Below, piece after piece: positions 1 through 6,951 of a stretch of 23,327 bases of DNA. The notes beneath the pieces are model-generated. The model was not told the DNA's origin. It was given only the letters and a program-made list of their open reading frames with translations, and did no database searches. Origin of the DNA: a virus; the IMG/VR virus record IMGVR_UViG_3300027963_000351, positions 1 through 23,327 of that record. The stretch is one strand, 5' to 3'. Position numbers and translations under genes: made by a program. How positions within the stretch are numbered: position 1 is the stretch's first letter; each line of letters starts with the position of its first letter.

Positions 1-702
1 AATTATGGTGAAGTTGTATTATGTTGCGACAACCGTAAATATTGGCGCAAAGAATATTTTCCATTCTACAAAGCCAATCGTAAGAAAACCCGTGATAAGT
101 CCAATTTAGATTGGCATTTAATTTTTGATATGTTGGCTAAATTCAAACAAGAACTAAAAGAAAACTTTCCATATAAAGTCTTGGATGTTGATGGTGCCGA
201 AGCAGACGATATCATTGGTACGCTTGTACCACTTTATGCTGCACATGAAAAGATTTTAATTCTATCATCCGATGGTGATTTCTTACAATTACAACAGTAT
301 GGTAATAATGTCAAACAATATAATCCATCACAGAAGAAATATGTTATATCTGAAAACCCACATTTGGAGTTGAAGGAGAAGGTCATCCGTGGTGATAAGG
401 GTGACGGCATACCCAATATGTTCTCTCCATCGGATTGCTTTGTCCGTGACCTAAGGCAAAAACCAATCACACAAAAAGTATTGGATAAGTACTTGAAGGA
501 AAGTCCAGAAGACTGGAATGATAGTGATAGAATTAACTACACTAGGAATTTAACTCTTATTGACTTGACTAAAATACCAACTGAGATAAAAGAGAAAATT
601 ATAAATACCTATGAAGAAACAAAACCTGTTAAAGGTAAATTGTTGAATTATTTTATTGAGCATAAACTGAAAAATTTAATGGAAGTAATAGAGGAATTCT
701 AA
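1..702 (+). CDS. rnh: T4-type RNase H / 5'-3' flap exonuclease, 5' end missing
   Basis: The reading frame is open from base 1 and lacks its N-terminus, so the first ATG at 130 is internal. FEN-1 family nucleases of this type remove RNA primers and flaps during lagging-strand synthesis. The visible 233 residues include a basic helical-arch-like stretch (YWRKEYFPFYKANRKK, near the start), the acidic metal-site segment DGAEADDIIG (about residue 64), the SSDGDF segment, and the helix-hairpin-helix-like GDKGDGIPN. The stop codon shares its last base with the ATG of the next gene. Assignment to the T4 RNase H branch is from motif order and memory of the family. Confidence 0.87.
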   Translation, partial: NYGEVVLCCDNRKYWRKEYFPFYKANRKKTRDKSNLDWHLIFDMLAKFKQELKENFPYKVLDVDGAEADDIIGTLVPLYAAHEKILILSSDGDFLQLQQYGNNVKQYNPSQKKYVISENPHLELKEKVIRGDKGDGIPNMFSPSDCFVRDLRQKPITQKVLDKYLKESPEDWNDSDRINYTRNLTLIDLTKIPTEIKEKIINTYEETKPVKGKLLNYFIEHKLKNLMEVIEEF

Positions 703-1127
703 TGAGAAATGTATATGAAATTTTTGATGAGTTTGAGTTGGCTGAAAATAAAAAAGAGAGAATGGCAGTAATCGAAAAGAATCTGTCAAAAACTCTTGTT
801 GATGTTTTGGCCTTAACCTATCATCCAAATTCTCAATGGTTAATTAAAGAAATGCCAGATAATTATAAGATTCCTACTGATATGATACCAGGACTTTCTG
901 GTACTCAGTTATCTACCGAACTTAGAAAATTATATTTGTTCCAAAAAGGCCATCCATCGGCCGAACAATTAACAGAACAAAAACGAACACAATTATTACT
1001 ACAACTACTAGAAGCACTTGAACCCCGTGAAGCTGAAGTCGTTTTAGGTATTTTCCAAAAAGACCAAGGCGTCAAAGGATTAGATTATAAATTTGTTAAA
1101 GAGGCTTTTCCAGACCTATTACCATAA
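702..1127 (+). CDS. Conserved T4-like phage protein (DUF6433-like)
   Basis: A 141-residue soluble protein with no signal peptide or membrane segment. The phrases KEMPDNYKIP, LSTELRKLYLF and EPREAEVVLGIFQKDQGVKGL recall a conserved family of T4-like cyanophages and relatives that I remember as DUF6433; its function is not known to me. It starts one base inside the RNase H stop (TAATG) and the next gene starts immediately after its stop, so the three genes are probably co-translated. The position next to RNase H is compatible with a DNA-metabolism role, but that is only inference from context. Confidence 0.75.
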   Translation: MRNVYEIFDEFELAENKKERMAVIEKNLSKTLVDVLALTYHPNSQWLIKEMPDNYKIPTDMIPGLSGTQLSTELRKLYLFQKGHPSAEQLTEQKRTQLLLQLLEALEPREAEVVLGIFQKDQGVKGLDYKFVKEAFPDLLP

Positions 1128-1499
1128 ATGAACCGCAAAGACCGAATCACAGTTATAAGTGGCACATTTGATTCTCTAACTATTGAGGATTTAAATTTTA
1201 TAAAAAGATGCCAGAAAAAAGGTGACCTGTTGGTTGTCGGTATTCATTCCGACTGGTGGATGGCATATACACAAGGTGGGTATTTACAAGACTTTGAAAC
1301 AAGAAGCCAAATAGTAAAAAGTTTAAAATATGTTGACGAAATCTTTACATTCAATGATACAGATGGCACAGTTTGCCAATTACTCAAACTAATAAAAATA
1401 TGTTATCCCAATTCCGAAATTACATATGTCTCGCAAGAGGATATGCACAATATGCCTGAAACTAAAATCAGAGGCATAACATTTGAAACCATGAAATAG
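1128..1499 (+). CDS. Cytidylyltransferase-like protein with degenerate active site
   Basis: The 123 residues follow the fold signature of the HxGH nucleotidyltransferases (glycerol-3-phosphate cytidylyltransferase/RfaE type): an N-terminal GTFDSL turn, then a helix followed by GDLLVVGIHSD, and near the C-terminus ETKIRG, matching the end of the ISSTKIR motif. The catalytic HxGH that should follow GTFD is replaced by T-I-E-D (about residues 18-21), so both catalytic histidines are absent. It may therefore be a binding or regulatory relative and not an active enzyme. The ATG directly abuts the preceding stop with no spacer. Confidence 0.7.
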   Translation: MNRKDRITVISGTFDSLTIEDLNFIKRCQKKGDLLVVGIHSDWWMAYTQGGYLQDFETRSQIVKSLKYVDEIFTFNDTDGTVCQLLKLIKICYPNSEITYVSQEDMHNMPETKIRGITFETMK

Positions 1500-1510
1500 G
1501 AGAATAAGAA

Positions 1511-1690
1511 GTGAGTAAATCAGTAGTAAAGTTCCGCACGGAAAAAGACTATAATGATGATTATAATTTTGTAGTGAAGAAAAAGAAGCGGCATGACCAA
1601 GCCGAGATAAGAAGATTGAAGAATCGAGAATTCAATGAATATTATGAAGACTATAAAGATAGTGTGCCAAGGAAAGTCAAAAGATTTTAA
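1511..1690 (+). CDS. Small basic hypothetical protein, GTG start
   Basis: A 59-residue protein starting with GTG, preceded at eight bases by AGGAG (1498-1502), which decides the start. It is rich in Lys, Arg, Tyr and Asp, with a cluster VVKKKKRHDQAEIRRLKNRE in the middle that looks like a charged helix, and it ends in a basic tail. There is no recognisable domain. It sits last in the RNase H group; the following 120 bases hold a promoter, so it likely closes that transcription unit. Nucleic-acid binding would suit the charge, but this is not shown. Confidence 0.7.
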   Translation: MSKSVVKFRTEKDYNDDYNFVVKKKKRHDQAEIRRLKNREFNEYYEDYKDSVPRKVKRF

Positions 1691-1754
1691 TTGGACGGTG
1701 ATATCCGTTGGATGGTACCACAAAACACAGCGTTGTTAAAATACAACAGACGGC

Positions 1755-1783
1755 TTGACAAGTGACCTAATTTAATGTATAAT
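1755..1783 (+). promoter_or_regulatory. Consensus sigma70-type promoter
   Basis: TTGACA (1755-1760), a 17-base spacer and TATAAT (1778-1783) match the bacterial housekeeping consensus exactly. The start would fall near 1790, just before the Shine-Dalgarno GGAG at 1800-1803. A small GTTGT/ACAAC inverted repeat (1732-1747) lies just upstream of the -35. Confidence 0.9.
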
Positions 1784-1810
1784 AGAATCTCAATTGTACG
1801 GAGAACTATT

Positions 1811-2167
1811 ATGTTAATTTACGGTTATGTTCCAAAATCCAAAAAGCGTAAAACACCAAAAGCTCAAAAAGAGCAATATGAACAATGGTTAGAATCAGTG
1901 AATAAACCATTGCCAAAATTTACTAGAACTACTGCGTATTTGACAAAAAGCGCAAGATCCATCTCTAGCCTCAGTCCTAAGAATTTTGTGCGGGAAACAG
2001 TTTATTACCCAAGCAAAAATTCAGACAATATGAGCGCCTGTACAAAACCCCAACAAAATCGATACACCGGTGACAAGATTATCGGTATCGGCACGATGCA
2101 CAAGTCGAATGCTGTGCCTATTTTTAACGATTCTGAAGCAAAGGACATTTCTTCTATGCGGAGATAA
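1811..2167 (+). CDS. Conserved phage protein with TGDKIIGIGTMHKSNAVP motif
   Basis: 118 residues. The frame is open further upstream (an ATG at 1775), but that ATG overlaps the promoter -10 box and would precede the transcript; the ATG at 1811 has GGAG seven bases upstream and is preferred. The N-terminus is basic (KSKKRKTPKAQ) and the C-terminus holds a conserved block around IIGIGTMHKSNAVPIF ending in EAKDISSMRR, which I remember from many phage and some plasmid proteins of unknown function. First gene of the promoter-headed unit that leads to the CobT-like gene. Confidence 0.78.
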   Translation: MLIYGYVPKSKKRKTPKAQKEQYEQWLESVNKPLPKFTRTTAYLTKSARSISSLSPKNFVRETVYYPSKNSDNMSACTKPQQNRYTGDKIIGIGTMHKSNAVPIFNDSEAKDISSMRR

Positions 2168-2212
2168 GAAAATTAAACGGAAATATCGCAAAAATGACTT
2201 TAGGAGTAAAAA

Positions 2213-2368
2213 ATGTCGCAAAAATTGCAAGAAGATTGGTCAGAAGTGAAAGAATTGCTCGAAAAAATGTCAATTGAGCAAATTGAAGAATTTATAAGCG
2301 CTGTTGAAGTGCTCGGAAAAGCAAAAAAAGCAGGAATGCTCTTTGATAATTATGAAAATTTACAATAA
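2213..2368 (+). CDS. Small hypothetical protein
   Basis: 51 residues, ATG with AGGAG (2202-2206) six bases upstream. The translation is amphipathic and mostly helical by composition, with Glu/Lys-rich heptad-like spacing (VKELLEKMSIEQIEEFISAVEVL) followed by GKAKKAG. No known domain is recognised. It lies between the IIGIGTMHKSNAVP-family gene and another short gene, all in the same direction with spacers of 14-45 bases, so it is probably part of the same message. Confidence 0.72.
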   Translation: MSQKLQEDWSEVKELLEKMSIEQIEEFISAVEVLGKAKKAGMLFDNYENLQ

Positions 2369-2382
2369 AATAGGAAATATAT

Positions 2383-2544
2383 ATGAATGAAGATAAACAA
2401 AACATTTGGCTTGATGCAAAAGTTGATGATGATGAGATTCCTGCGTGGAAACGCTTGGATGTTGTCATTCGGAAATGGGCAGCATTGACAGGAATGGAAA
2501 ATGACTTGTCGGACTATCAACAACGTAAAGAATACTATCAATAA
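2383..2544 (+). CDS. Small hypothetical protein
   Basis: 53 residues; AGGA lies a few bases before the ATG. The protein is acidic at the N-terminus (NEDKQN, DAKVDDDEIP) and has a central Trp-containing segment AWKRLDVVIRKWAAL that could form an amphipathic helix. Not recognised. It immediately precedes the CobT-like gene (13-base spacer) in what looks like one operon. Confidence 0.7.
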   Translation: MNEDKQNIWLDAKVDDDEIPAWKRLDVVIRKWAALTGMENDLSDYQQRKEYYQ

Positions 2545-2557
2545 TTTTGGAAATTAA

Positions 2558-4717
2558 ATGGAACTTATTCAATCAAAATCACTTTTAGCCAAATTAATGG
2601 CAACAGAGAACTTAATCGTAGAGCAACGCAATGTTGCAACGGCAAGCTTTGATGTACAAAGTCGAGTACTTACCGTTCCTACGCTAGATAAAAATATTTC
2701 TGGATTTCTTTATGACCTTTTTATGGGACATGAAGTCGGTCACGCACTTTACACTCCTTTGGAAGGAATGAAAAGAGCAAGAGATGAAAAAATTTCTATG
2801 TCTATCGCAAATGTGGTAGAAGATTGCCGTATTGAACGTAAGGTCAAGAACAAATATCCAGGTATTCGTTCTAGCTTTGTCCGTGCATATCGTGAATTGA
2901 TTGAAAAAGATTTCTTTGGTACAGCTGGTGTAAACCTCAATGAGTTAAATTTTATTGACCGTTTGAATCTTTATACAAAAGGCGGTGCTGCACAAGGTAT
3001 CAAATTTACAGAGTATGAGAAATCTCTTGTTGATATGGTTGAAAAAACAGAATCATATGATAATGTGATTGAGACTACCCGTATTATTGCAAAATATATG
3101 AAAGAAGTTGCTGAAGAACAGCGCAAGAAGAACGCCAAAGAATTATCTAAACTACAAGAAGATGAAGATGGTGAAGATGAATTTGAGGATGTAGAGTTAG
3201 ACGAAGACGGTGAGTTGACTGGTGATGAAGATATCAATATGGATTTTGATTCTGATGAAGATGATTCTTCCGAAGATTCAACGAATGATATACAAACAGG
3301 CAATCAAAACGGAATACAAGATGAAGATTTGAAATCATTCACAGATGAAGCATATCGTCAGAATGAACAAAAATTGTTTTCTAAAGATAGTCAATCATAT
3401 TACTATGGTAATATTCCAAATGTAAATTTAGATGATATTATTATTGACCATAAAGTTCTATGGAAAAGATTCTATAGTGAAGCCGCAGTGGATGGATATA
3501 TTAGTGATTCTGCCAAAAGAGAATTCCAAAAAATAAGAAATGATTCCAAGAAAGTTGTTGGTTATCTCGCCAAGGAATTTGAACTCCGTAAAAATGCTGA
3601 CCAGTTGAAACGTGCATCTATTGCTAAAACTGGTGAATTGAATATGAATAGGATTTATGCATATCAATTAACTGATGATATCTTCAAAAAAATTACGGTA
3701 GTTCCTGGCGCTAAATCACATGGTCTAATTATGTTCCTCGATTGGTCTGGTTCTATGGGTTCTCATATTGATAATACAGTTAAACAATTAATCAATTTAG
3801 TAATGTTCTGTAAAAAAGTAAATATTCCTTTTGATGTGTATGCTTTCAGTTCAGAATATCATGATGAAAATTATGTTGATAACTTTAAGAGACTTGAAAA
3901 ATCATCTAAAGAAGGTGATATTAAATTAGAACGATTTAATCTATTAAACATATTGTCTAGTAGAATGTCTGCTATCGAATTCAAAAATGCTGGAAGTGGA
4001 CTTATACAAGTTTCAAATCGCTTTTGGAGACCAAACTGGTTTGGTCGTGGTGGTACACCTCTGAATGAAACAATTATCTCTGCTATGAAGATTGTTCCGG
4101 AATTTCAGAAAAGATACAAATTACAAATTGTAAATACAGTATTCTTAACTGATGGTGATGGCCATTCTAATAATGAAGTATTTTATAAAACGACTGATGA
4201 ACCGCTCCGTGACGGCCAACGACCATTGAGAGTTGGTCACAGAAATTCTGGTCCCATGATTGATGAAGATGGTTATAAGAAAATTAAGAAATTGATAATC
4301 CGTGACCCTATCACAAAACTTGAACATATACCAGATTTTGACCGTAGCCGTGAATTGACTGCCGCATATATAAAAATGTTGAAGGCAAGAACCAACTGTA
4401 ACATCCTTGGTTTCTATGTATTGTCTGGTCGTGAACTTGGCCGTGAGTTGTATAGGTTTTATCCTGGTAAACCAGATTCTTTCTATAATAATTTAAGAAT
4501 CGAATTCCGTAAAAATAAAGCAACTGTGGTTACTTCATCTGGTTTTGATGAGTATTACTTGTTACGCTCTAACGCACTAGATACTAATGATGATGTTGAA
4601 TTTGAGGTGAAAGAGAATGCAACGACCCGTGGTCTTGTTTCTGCTTTTAGCAAATACACAGGGAACCGATTAAGTAATCGGGTAGTTTTAAATCGTTTTA
4701 TAGGAATGATAGCATGA
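2558..4717 (+). CDS. cobT: CobT-like protein: HExxH metallopeptidase-like domain plus VWA domain
   Basis: 719 residues. The N-terminal part has a zincin-like signature, HEVGH at 58-62 followed by VVEDCRIE near 86-93 as possible third ligand. Residues about 200-245 are a long acidic linker (Asp/Glu/Ser-rich), as in cobaltochelatase CobT. The C-terminal half is a von Willebrand A domain with a complete MIDAS site: D395-W-S397-G-S399, T500 in GGTPL and D532 in LTDGDGH. CobT pairs with the AAA+ protein CobS in aerobic cobaltochelatase; a CobS-like gene lies at 17090-18238 in this window. In a phage the pair more probably acts as a AAA+/VWA remodelling machine than as a full cobalt chelatase, since no large CobN subunit is seen. 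The stop overlaps the next ATG. Confidence 0.8.
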   Translation: MELIQSKSLLAKLMATENLIVEQRNVATASFDVQSRVLTVPTLDKNISGFLYDLFMGHEVGHALYTPLEGMKRARDEKISMSIANVVEDCRIERKVKNKYPGIRSSFVRAYRELIEKDFFGTAGVNLNELNFIDRLNLYTKGGAAQGIKFTEYEKSLVDMVEKTESYDNVIETTRIIAKYMKEVAEEQRKKNAKELSKLQEDEDGEDEFEDVELDEDGELTGDEDINMDFDSDEDDSSEDSTNDIQTGNQNGIQDEDLKSFTDEAYRQNEQKLFSKDSQSYYYGNIPNVNLDDIIIDHKVLWKRFYSEAAVDGYISDSAKREFQKIRNDSKKVVGYLAKEFELRKNADQLKRASIAKTGELNMNRIYAYQLTDDIFKKITVVPGAKSHGLIMFLDWSGSMGSHIDNTVKQLINLVMFCKKVNIPFDVYAFSSEYHDENYVDNFKRLEKSSKEGDIKLERFNLLNILSSRMSAIEFKNAGSGLIQVSNRFWRPNWFGRGGTPLNETIISAMKIVPEFQKRYKLQIVNTVFLTDGDGHSNNEVFYKTTDEPLRDGQRPLRVGHRNSGPMIDEDGYKKIKKLIIRDPITKLEHIPDFDRSRELTAAYIKMLKARTNCNILGFYVLSGRELGRELYRFYPGKPDSFYNNLRIEFRKNKATVVTSSGFDEYYLLRSNALDTNDDVEFEVKENATTRGLVSAFSKYTGNRLSNRVVLNRFIGMIA

Positions 4718-4926
4718 AAGACTTAACAACATTTATGGGTGCTGGTGGAAAAATTACTGCAACGGTAATGGAAGCCGAAGATAAATCATATTATATGGTA
4801 AACTACGGTTCACAAGATTATCCAGCCAGTTTTAATAAAGTGTTTATGACTGAAGAAGAGGCAACTAAGTTTGCTAGTGATTATATTGACAGAGGAAATA
4901 AACCAACATTTTTGAGCGAAGCATGA
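4714..4926 (+). CDS. Small hypothetical protein after CobT-like gene
   Basis: 70 residues. It starts inside the CobT-like stop (ATGA) and its own stop overlaps the next ATG the same way, so translation is probably coupled on both sides. Contains MGAGGKITATVMEAEDKSYYMVNYGS, which reads as short beta strands, and an EEEATKFASDYID helix: a small alpha/beta fold. No family recognised. Coupling to the CobT-like protein suggests matched expression but not a known function. Confidence 0.75.
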   Translation: MKDLTTFMGAGGKITATVMEAEDKSYYMVNYGSQDYPASFNKVFMTEEEATKFASDYIDRGNKPTFLSEA

Positions 4927-5216
4927 TTGAAATAGAAAACAAGATTAAAGAAACATTAGTAATTACGCAAGAAGAATGTGCTGAAGTAATTCAGTCAGTT
5001 TCAAAGATTCTCCGTTTTGGATTTGACTCAAGTTATCCATTCGAAGATTCTGCAACAACAAGAGAATGTTTAGAAATGGAAGTTGGCCAATTACTTTGTA
5101 TGATTGATATTCTGGTAGAACAGGGTGTTCTTGATGCAACGAATGTTCGCCAAGCTAGAAGTTACAAAAGAGAAAAACTAAAAGAGTGGTCGAGTATATT
5201 CGATGCAACAAATTAA
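4923..5216 (+). CDS. MazG-like nucleotide pyrophosphohydrolase family protein
   Basis: 97 residues, all-alpha by appearance. The segment EECAEVIQSVSKILRFGFD (residues 17-35) carries the EExxE metal-binding motif of the MazG/dUTPase superfamily, followed after about 30 residues by the second helix ECLEMEVGQLLCMIDIL. In canonical members the second motif is E-x-x-D; here the Asp position appears to be Gln (E53-V-G-Q56), so metal coordination may differ. Such proteins hydrolyse non-canonical or excess nucleoside triphosphates and are common in aquatic phages. It overlaps the preceding stop by ATGA. Confidence 0.77.
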   Translation: MIEIENKIKETLVITQEECAEVIQSVSKILRFGFDSSYPFEDSATTRECLEMEVGQLLCMIDILVEQGVLDATNVRQARSYKREKLKEWSSIFDATN

Positions 5217-5343
5217 TATTGATTTAGAACAACTCATTACGTTTTTAAATAAAGTATATTGTTGGATTCCACCAAATAATAGCTATATACGGACCGAAAT
5301 TGAAAATTTTATCAACCAATTGAAACAACATAGGCAACGTTAA
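5203..5343 (+). CDS. Small hypothetical protein overlapping MazG-like gene
   Basis: 46 residues read in a different frame from the last 14 bases of the MazG-like gene. No clear Shine-Dalgarno; translational coupling is the likely way it is expressed. The translation (LEQLITFLNKVYCWIPPNNS then RTEIENFINQLKQHRQR) suggests two short helices split by a Pro-Pro-Asn-Asn turn. Unrecognised. Followed after one base by another short gene. Confidence 0.62.
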   Translation: MQQINIDLEQLITFLNKVYCWIPPNNSYIRTEIENFINQLKQHRQR

Positions 5344-5344
5344 A

Positions 5345-5464
5345 ATGGAATACATTAGAACCTTGTTTTTGATTTTGGTAGTAATAACTCTGTATCTATT
5401 TTTGGCTGATGATGATTATTACCAAAAAATGGTTGACACCCCTATCTCCATGAGATATAATTAA
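5345..5464 (+). CDS. Single-span membrane peptide
   Basis: 39 residues starting one base after the preceding stop. Residues 7-20 are strongly hydrophobic (LFLILVVITLYLFL), flanked by Arg on the N side and DDD on the C side, which suggests one membrane helix with the acidic tail outside the cytoplasm. Its 3' end contains the promoter for the GroES-like gene. Function unknown; one of several tiny membrane proteins in this window. Confidence 0.62.
   Translation: MEYIRTLFLILVVITLYLFLADDDYYQKMVDTPISMRYN
5433..5461 (+). promoter_or_regulatory. Consensus sigma70-type promoter for the GroES-like operon
   Basis: TTGACA (5433-5438), 17-base spacer, TATAAT (5456-5461): an exact consensus embedded in the last codons of the membrane-peptide gene. 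Transcription would begin about a dozen bases before the GroES-like ATG, leaving a very short leader. Confidence 0.88.
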
Positions 5465-5480
5465 ATTTTAGAAAGTGAAT

Positions 5481-5741
5481 ATGTTAAAACCAATTAGAAA
5501 AAATATTGTCGTTGAACTACTTGAAAAAGAGAAGGTTACCGAAACTGGTATCATTTTGACTTCCGCTGACTCAGCCGAAGTAAGTAAAGGTATAGTCCTT
5601 GCTATTGGTGATGAATGTGAAGATATTAAAGTCGGTGATACAATTCTACCGAACTGGCAGAAAGCCAGACCTACAAAGTTTGAAGGTACTGATTTCTATA
5701 TTGTTAATGAAGATGATGTTGTATTAGTTTTTGAGGAGTAA
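5481..5741 (+). CDS. groES: GroES-like co-chaperonin
   Basis: 86 residues against about 97 in bacterial GroES. The N-terminus MLKPIRKNIVVELLEKEKV matches the first GroES strands; the mobile loop follows (about 17-31) with I24-I25-L26 at the position of the GroEL-contacting hydrophobic tripeptide; GIVLAIGDECEDIKVGDTILP and DDVVLVFEE match the central and C-terminal strands. No GroEL is seen in the window, so it would cap the host GroEL, as gp31 does in T4. A GTG at 5475 is possible in frame, but GAAAG lies five bases before the ATG at 5481. Strong promoter immediately upstream. Confidence 0.85.
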   Translation: MLKPIRKNIVVELLEKEKVTETGIILTSADSAEVSKGIVLAIGDECEDIKVGDTILPNWQKARPTKFEGTDFYIVNEDDVVLVFEE

Positions 5742-5743
5742 TT

Positions 5744-5920
5744 ATGAACTTTACATATAATGAAATGTATCTTGCCGTTCTAAGAAAAGAACGTGAGACA
5801 CTTTTAAAAGAATATTATGATCCACATTCCGAAGGAACTGGACACTTTAATACTGCTGCAAATGTATTAGAGATGCGTATCAATGAAATTGTAAATATTA
5901 TGGAGACCGAAAATGCCTAA
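5744..5920 (+). CDS. Small conserved-looking T4-like hypothetical protein
   Basis: 58 residues with GAGGAG just upstream (in the last GroES codons). Two helices flank a DPHSEGTGHFNTAANVLEMRI segment; a TGH-containing turn followed by LExRIxEI recalls small cyanophage proteins, though I cannot name a family. Overlaps the Api92-like gene by eight bases, so it probably belongs to the GroES-like operon. Confidence 0.72.
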   Translation: MNFTYNEMYLAVLRKERETLLKEYYDPHSEGTGHFNTAANVLEMRINEIVNIMETENA

Positions 5921-6710
5921 TTGGTGTACAAACGTGGCTACAATCAACCACGGTGATAGTGCTTTGATTGATGCAATTGAGACAGAACTCAAAAAGGAAA
6001 AGCCAGAACTTTTCCAGATGTTACGTCCACGGCCACCTGAATTTGAAGAACAGTGGTATTCTTGGAATGTAGATAACTGGGGAACCAAGTGGGAAGCCAA
6101 TATCTATAACTATGAACGTGTAGACGATAACAATATTAAAATCAGTTTTGACACCGCATGGGGTCCTTGTGTTTCTTTGTATGAATATCTATTTGAAAAT
6201 GGATATGATACGACTGCCTACTATGAAGAAGGCGGTATGGCATTCTGTGGTAAGTATGAGTTTGGCGAAGATTACTACTATGATTATTCTGGTATGAATT
6301 CTGAAACAATGAAAGAAGAACTTCCTTCAGACCTTGATGAAATGTTTGGTCTATCTGAACGAATGGCTGACCAAGAAGCCGAAGATGAGGAAGACGAGGA
6401 TGATGAAGAAGATGAAGAAGATACAGAACCAAATTGGGAACTACAGTATGGTTTTACTGATTGGTTTCCTAAGAAAATCAAACCTGTTCGTGATGGCATC
6501 TATGAAGTATCGACCGACTCATGGCCGTTTCCACAGAAATGTGAATGGGATGGAAAGAAATGGAATCACCTAGGTGGTGCTAAGATTACACAATGGCGTG
6601 GTCTTGCTGTGGATCCAGTAGCGAAACAATCAGACCTTGAAAAGGCTTTAGAAGAACTCAAAGAAGAATTTGATAAACTAATGGCTGAGGAAAACGAAAA
6701 GTCTAACTAA
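5913..6710 (+). CDS. Api92-like / YubB (DUF1281) ferredoxin-fold protein with extra C-terminal domain
   Basis: 265 residues. The start MPNWCTN and the blocks WGTKWE (56-61), FDTAWGPC (79-86) and YYEEGGMAFCG (103-113) are typical of the Api92-like family (ferredoxin-like domain; role unknown). An acidic tract (155-172, almost all Asp/Glu) separates it from a C-terminal domain, about 179-235, with GFTDWFPKKIKPVRDGIYEV, Trp-rich strands and an ending QWRGL; this second domain is found alone or fused in phage proteins as far as I recall. A paralogue lacking the C-terminal domain lies at 10690-11301. Overlaps the previous gene by eight bases. Confidence 0.82.
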   Translation: MPNWCTNVATINHGDSALIDAIETELKKEKPELFQMLRPRPPEFEEQWYSWNVDNWGTKWEANIYNYERVDDNNIKISFDTAWGPCVSLYEYLFENGYDTTAYYEEGGMAFCGKYEFGEDYYYDYSGMNSETMKEELPSDLDEMFGLSERMADQEAEDEEDEDDEEDEEDTEPNWELQYGFTDWFPKKIKPVRDGIYEVSTDSWPFPQKCEWDGKKWNHLGGAKITQWRGLAVDPVAKQSDLEKALEELKEEFDKLMAEENEKSN

Positions 6711-6755
6711 TACCTTTGAGTTTTCACCCAGCGATTTCCGAGAGCTTCCTTCGAA

Positions 6756-6926
6756 TTACCACATTCTTTGTTCAGAGTGGAAATCCCGAACAATTCTTTC
6801 CAAGTCTGAAGCATTCTGAGGTTGTCTCCAGTTAATATACTCCTCAAGGCGAGAGCCTCTCGGTACATTAACGATGGAAGACAGAGATTGAGCGAAGTTT
6901 GCGATAGCGTCAAATAATGGTTGCAT
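6756..6926 (-). CDS. Small minus-strand hypothetical protein
   Basis: The only gene I can support on the minus strand. It encodes 56 residues beginning MQPLFDAIANFAQSLSS and ending in DLERIVRDFHSEQRMW, with a good Shine-Dalgarno (AAGGA, 6936-6932) five bases before the ATG. It fills a stretch that has no plus-strand gene. The layout, a hydrophobic N-terminal helix followed by a C-terminal DLERxxR helix, resembles the very small DUF3563-type bacterial proteins, but that link is tentative. It is divergent from the gene at 6952, with 25 bases between the two start codons. Confidence 0.7.
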   Translation of the reverse strand: MQPLFDAIANFAQSLSSIVNVPRGSRLEEYINWRQPQNASDLERIVRDFHSEQRMW

Positions 6927-6951
6927 GGTAGTCCTTTTGAGATTGAGATAG

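Noticed and set aside
600-607. TATAAATA, matching the T4 late-promoter box
   Set aside because: Inside the RNase H coding sequence in AT-rich DNA and isolated; no other copies ahead of operons were seen.
1775-1810. Upstream ATG extending the gene at 1811
   Set aside because: It overlaps the -10 box of a consensus promoter, so it would precede the transcript start.
2971-3303. Minus-strand Ser-rich ORF of 110 codons
   Set aside because: It is the mirror of the acidic Asp/Glu linker of the CobT-like protein (GAA/GAT codons read as TTC/ATC and TCA/TCT) and has no ribosome-binding site.
4194-4200. Second CTGATGA, like a hammerhead core
   Set aside because: It lies in the CobT-like coding sequence and no stem II, GAAA and stem III follow. 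Other CTGATGA copies (for example 20009-20015) fail in the same way.
6142-6499. Minus-strand ORFs opposite the Api92-like gene
   Set aside because: Ser- and Leu-rich low-complexity shadows of the acidic linker region; the plus-strand frame has clear family motifs.
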